DNA of 25,390 nt. Origin: Deltaproteobacteria bacterium. Lineage in GTDB: Bacteria > Myxococcota_A > UBA9160 > JAFDET01. The stretch's first letter is position 1. Each line of letters begins with the position of its first letter. This document shows, one piece after another, positions 22,522 through 25,390 of this stretch. The notes beneath the pieces were generated by a model. The model had not been told where the DNA came from. It made no database searches and saw only the letters and a program-made list of their open reading frames with translations. The stretch covers positions 1 through 25,390 of the forward strand of contig JAFDET010000042.1 in NCBI GenBank assembly GCA_019310195.1. The letters are read 5' to 3'. Both the position numbers and the translations under genes were made by a program.

Positions 22522-23826
22522 TCACCTTTTGCAGAGCGGTAGCGTTCGGTGGGATTGGCGATCGGGCTGAGCCCGATCGCACTGCCCTTCTCCCCGAATC
22601 CCTCCCGGCGTGCCAGGACTCAGCGGGGCTCGGTGAGCGGCCCGCCGGTCCACGGCGCATCGTGGTTGATGAAGTCCTCGATGTTCGTGTAGCCGTTGCC
22701 GTCGAGATCTCCGGTCGCATCGCTCGGATCGCTCCGAAGCCAACTCGGGCAGTCCGCCGACCTGGCTCGGGTCGTCGATCAGCGAGCCACCGCGATCCAG
22801 CACGCTTCGAACGATGCGGGCATCGACCGCGTCCCGCCGGGGCAACGAAGCTCCCGCGTGAGCCAGGACCTGCGCGTAGGCGTCCTGGGCGGACAGGACC
22901 GTGACCTCGGGCGCGGCGTGTCGTCGGGGCGCCAGCATGTGCGCCCGGCCGCTCGAAATGAGCTTGACCGAGGCCGGCTTGGCGTTGCCTTGCGCATGGA
23001 TCGAAACGGGATGCTTCTGCCGGATCGCCAGGACCGGTGGGGTTCCGCTGTCGGGCCCTTTGACGACCGAGTTCCCGATGAAGTTGACCTTCAGCCCGGA
23101 GCCGCCGCTGATCCGGCTGATCGCGCTTCCGTAGTTGTAGATCACGTTGTTGACGAAATCGACGGTCGCGCTCCTGCCGCCGATCCGCGGGTTTCGCGCA
23201 TTGTTGTGGGCGTACAGGGAATGGTGAACGCTCACGTTGCCCGCCCCGAGCAGCGATCCCATGCTGTGATCACCCGCCTTGTGGGTGCTGGACCGAAGTC
23301 CCTCTGAGATGATCGACCACTGGATCGTGTTGCTGTGACCGCCGACCGCCAGATTCTCATCGACGCCCCAGCTGATGGAGCAGTGATCGAGGACGACGTG
23401 GTGGGCCTCGGCCCCCAGGCGCACCGTGTCGGGCGTGTCGGGGGGGCCGCTCCGAAAGCGGATGTGCCGGATCACGACGTCGTGGGTCTTGATCTCGAGC
23501 GCCCCGCTCTCGGCGCCGTGGATGGCGATGCCGTCACCCGGTGCGGTCTGACCGGCGATGGTGAGGTACGGCTCTCGGATCACCAACGGTCCTTCGTAGG
23601 TGCCGCTCACGGCGAAGACGACGATTCGCGGCCCGCGGGCCTTGATGGCGCTGCGCAGGCTGCCCGGTCCGCGTCCCTGAAGATCGGTCACGACGTAGAC
23701 CCGGCCTCCCCGGCCGCCGGGCGTGTCGGAGCCATACCCCTCGGCCCCCGGAAAGGCGGGCAGGCCGGACGCCAGGCCCGGTACGAGAACCGACAAGGCG
23801 GCCAGAAGCCGAAGCAGCTCACTCAC
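22522..23826 (-). CDS. Pectate lyase-like (PL1) parallel beta-helix secreted protein, C-terminus frameshifted
   Basis: A GTG at 23826 gives a signal peptide (residues 1-22) followed by FPGAEGYGSDTPGGRGG, the typical start of this PL1-related group. A right-handed beta-helix follows (HDVVIRHIRFRSG, HVVLDHCSISWGVDENL, HNNARNPRIGG with Arg214, VDFVNNVIYNYG) through LPRRDAVDARIVRSV and DDPSQVGGLP at ~351-360. Such proteins cleave or bind pectate-like acidic polysaccharides outside the cell. After residue ~361 the frame turns into Arg-rich nonsense, while the neighbouring frame reads SWLRSDPSDATGDLDGNGYT, then NIEDFIN, and stops at 22620. That is the normal family ending, so the gene carries a frameshift or small deletion near 22740-22748. 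The Asp/Gly-rich Ca-type segment that usually precedes this ending is also missing. Confidence 0.8.
   Translation of the reverse strand: MSELLRLLAALSVLVPGLASGLPAFPGAEGYGSDTPGGRGGRVYVVTDLQGRGPGSLRSAIKARGPRIVVFAVSGTYEGPLVIREPYLTIAGQTAPGDGIAIHGAESGALEIKTHDVVIRHIRFRSGPPDTPDTVRLGAEAHHVVLDHCSISWGVDENLAVGGHSNTIQWSIISEGLRSSTHKAGDHSMGSLLGAGNVSVHHSLYAHNNARNPRIGGRSATVDFVNNVIYNYGSAISRISGGSGLKVNFIGNSVVKGPDSGTPPVLAIRQKHPVSIHAQGNAKPASVKLISSGRAHMLAPRRHAAPEVTVLSAQDAYAQVLAHAGASLPRRDAVDARIVRSVLDRGGSLIDDPSQVGGLPELASERSERCDRRSRRQRLHEHRGLHQPRCAVDRRAAHRAPLSPGTPGGIRGEGQCDRAQPDRQSHRTLPLCKR
22535..22615 (+). repeat. 81-bp dispersed direct repeat, copy A
   Basis: This copy matches 25211-25291 at 74 of 81 positions without gaps, in the same orientation. 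It contains a perfect stem at 22558-22580: GCGATCGGGCT, one central base, AGCCCGATCGC. It starts 5 bp beyond the restored-frame stop of the pectate-lyase-like gene, so its hairpin could act as that gene's terminator, although no T-tract follows. Confidence 0.85.
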
Positions 23827-23890
23827 GTAGGAACTCCTCCCTCAGAAGCGCTCGCGCTGCCCCATGCCGCGCGGAGAGGGAGCCCGCCCG

Positions 23891-25096
23891 CTAGCCCACC
23901 GCCGCCAGGATCAATGCGATCGTCTCGTCGTCCACGCCAGCTTCGGTCAGGAGGGCGAGCGTGTCGGCGCCGAGCGCCGGTGCGGGAGCGGTCCCCGGCA
24001 TGTCGTGGCCGCTCATGCGCAGAGGCGGGGCGACGGTCCGGAACTCGCCCCACTCGGGATGCACGACCGTCGGGAAGCTTCCGTTGGCCTCGGCCTGCGG
24101 ATCCGCCACCGCCTCGGCGACGGTCCGAACCGGTGCCCAGATCAGTCGCTTCCCGCTGAGTGCTTCGGTCCACTCGTCCAGGCTTCTCGTCGCGAACACC
24201 TCGTCGAGCCGCTGGATCAGCTCCTTCGAGTTCTGGTAGCGGGGCACGGCGGACGCGAAACGCTCGTCCGCGGCCAGCTCGGGCTGTCCGATGGCCTCGA
24301 TGAAGGTCCGCCAGTAGCGGTCGGACTCGATCATCACGAGGAAGAGCCAGCGGCCGTCGCCGCACGGGTAGTGGTTCCAGAGCGGATTGCGGGCCTCGCG
24401 GCGGTCGTGACGCGGCGGCGACTCGCCGGTGACCAGTGTGACCGCAGCGTCGTTGCCCTCGATGTAGAAGCCGGTGTGCTGCAGCGACACGTCGATCACC
24501 TGGCCCTTGTCGTCGCGATCGCGCGTGCGCAGCGCTGCGAGGATCCCGACCGCGAGCGAGAGGCTCGCGGAGTGGTCGCCCATCCCCGGCCGCTGGAAGG
24601 GCGGCGGCGCGTCCGGCTCGTGCAGCTGGTCCATCAGGCCCGTGCGCGCCCAGTAGCTCGAGTAGTCGAAGGCCGGCTCGTTGGCCTCCTCGCCCTCCGT
24701 CCCGTAGCCCGAGAGGCGCGCGATGATGAGATGCGGATGCCTCTCCAGAAGCGTTTCCGGATCGAGTCCGAACTTCGCCTGGCGCTCGGGGAGCATGTTC
24801 GTGAGCACCACGTCCGCGCCATCGATCACTCTGGCCAGCGCGTCGACGGCCTGCGGCAGCGCGAGATCGACGGCGAGCGACCGCTTGCCGCGGTTGTCCA
24901 TGTGGAAGTGCGGCGAGCCGGCGAAGTCGCTGTCGTAGCCGGCGAAGCGCGGCAGGCTGTGGCGATAGATCTCGCCCCAGGGCACTTCGACCTTGATGAC
25001 GTCGGCGCCGAGGTCGGCCAGCAGGGCGCCACACGCCGGGGCTGCGACGAAGCTCGCGATCTCGACGACACGGATACCTTCGAGGGGGGCAGGCAT
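23891..25096 (-). CDS. Class III (CaiB/BaiF-type) acyl-CoA transferase
   Basis: The 401-residue protein starts at ATG 25096 with PLEGIRVVEIASFVAAPACG, followed by LLADLGADVIKVE and the MDNRGKRSLAVDL region. GMGDHSASLSLAVGILAAL contains Asp174, at the position of the catalytic Asp that forms the acyl-aspartyl anhydride in formyl-CoA transferase. GQVIDVSLQHTGFY and the WAPV.T..E...DPQA segment complete the family pattern. It moves CoA between carboxylic acids in the cytoplasm; substrates are unknown. A frame extending to 25258 would run through repeat copy B and is rejected as start. It lies 64 bp upstream of the pectate-lyase-like gene on the same strand, with no obvious functional link. Confidence 0.92.
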   Translation of the reverse strand: MPAPLEGIRVVEIASFVAAPACGALLADLGADVIKVEVPWGEIYRHSLPRFAGYDSDFAGSPHFHMDNRGKRSLAVDLALPQAVDALARVIDGADVVLTNMLPERQAKFGLDPETLLERHPHLIIARLSGYGTEGEEANEPAFDYSSYWARTGLMDQLHEPDAPPPFQRPGMGDHSASLSLAVGILAALRTRDRDDKGQVIDVSLQHTGFYIEGNDAAVTLVTGESPPRHDRREARNPLWNHYPCGDGRWLFLVMIESDRYWRTFIEAIGQPELAADERFASAVPRYQNSKELIQRLDEVFATRSLDEWTEALSGKRLIWAPVRTVAEAVADPQAEANGSFPTVVHPEWGEFRTVAPPLRMSGHDMPGTAPAPALGADTLALLTEAGVDDETIALILAAVG

Positions 25097-25210
25097 GCCA
25101 CGAGACTGCGACGTCGCGGGGGCGATGACAAGGGCGCCCACTGTCAAGGAGCCGTATTGGGCCGTTGGGGCCGTCCGGTGTGGTGCCCAGGGGGGCTCCA
25201 TGGGGCCCAC

Positions 25211-25291
25211 AGCGGTAGCGTTCAGCGGGATTGGCGATCGGGCTGAGCCCGATTGCACTGATCTTCTCCCCGAATTCGTCCCGGCGTGCCA
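25211..25291 (+). repeat. 81-bp dispersed direct repeat, copy B
   Basis: Same orientation as 22535-22615, with 7 substitutions. The stem at 25234-25256 has one change relative to copy A (C to T) that keeps a G-U pair if the plus strand is transcribed. It lies about 115 bp upstream of the CoA-transferase start on the minus strand. Confidence 0.85.
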
Positions 25292-25390
25292 TTCCTTCCA
25301 AGGACATACGGCTTCGCGGAGTTCCTCGTCATTGCGAGGGGCCGTCTGGAGACATCCGGGGGGCGTCGAAGACGAGACAGGTCCTGGTCA
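25292..25390. other. Window end, no gene seen
   Basis: No convincing coding frame. A short hairpin, CCTCG-TCATTG-CGAGG at 25324-25339, contains GTCATTGCGAGG, a motif common in dispersed bacterial repeats. The element, if real, continues beyond or is degraded. Confidence 0.3.

Noticed and set aside
24457..25258. CoA-transferase start extended to 25258
   Set aside because: The extra 54 residues would be encoded by repeat copy B and non-conserved sequence; the family start is at 25096.

Overview
The window is GC-rich and gene-dense, with genes on both strands and no rRNA, tRNA, CRISPR array or intact insertion sequence that I could see. Codon use, the mix of genes and dispersed palindromic repeats suggest a high-GC proteobacterial or deltaproteobacterial-type genome (Myxococcota, Desulfobacterota or Binatota-like). 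No gene fixes the taxon, so this is a low-confidence inference.

Layout. (1) 1-1664: the 3' part of an iron-sulfur beta subunit of a type II DMSO-reductase-family enzyme, then an Lgt-fold membrane protein whose key Lgt residues are replaced by Cys/Trp. (2) 1770-3428: a REP-like palindrome directly upstream of an acyl-CoA carboxylase carboxyltransferase gene. (3) 3438-6749, minus strand: an FAD/NAD(P) oxidoreductase and a sodium:solute symporter. (4) 6748-8433, plus strand: an ECF sigma factor, a small one-TM putative anti-sigma factor and a periplasmic Spy-like protein with a GLG1-type Cys-rich tail. (5) 8145-13235, minus strand: an operon of an Rrf2 regulator, a small one-TM protein, a CuA subunit II, a heme-copper subunit I lacking the usual cross-linked Tyr, a SCO/SenC copper chaperone and a zinc-ribbon M50-like protease. 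Its make-up and order resemble the norSY-senC nitric oxide reductase cluster of ammonia oxidisers. (6) 13285-15374, plus strand: a diheme cytochrome b fused to a 2[4Fe-4S] ferredoxin and an MvhD-like domain, followed by an anchored protein of unknown function. The Rrf2 operon and this pair diverge from a shared perfect 18-bp AT-rich palindrome at 13246-13263, probably the Rrf2 operator. (7) 15432-18980: a Lys/Ala-rich DUF2934 protein, an alpha-glucan phosphorylase and an EamA exporter. (8) 19277-22370, minus strand: an A-T-TE NRPS-like enzyme with a Cys nucleophile in its thioesterase, and a protein with tandem Lrp-type ligand domains. (9) 22522-25096, minus strand: a pectate-lyase-like protein with a broken C-terminus and a class III CoA-transferase, bracketed by two 81-bp direct repeats that are about 91% identical.

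The most coherent system is regions 5 and 6. I infer an NO- or redox-sensing Rrf2 repressor controlling both a CuA-type NO reductase and a membrane electron-transfer module. The second interesting unit is the A-T-TE enzyme with its ligand-domain partner, which looks like a small orphan biosynthetic locus.
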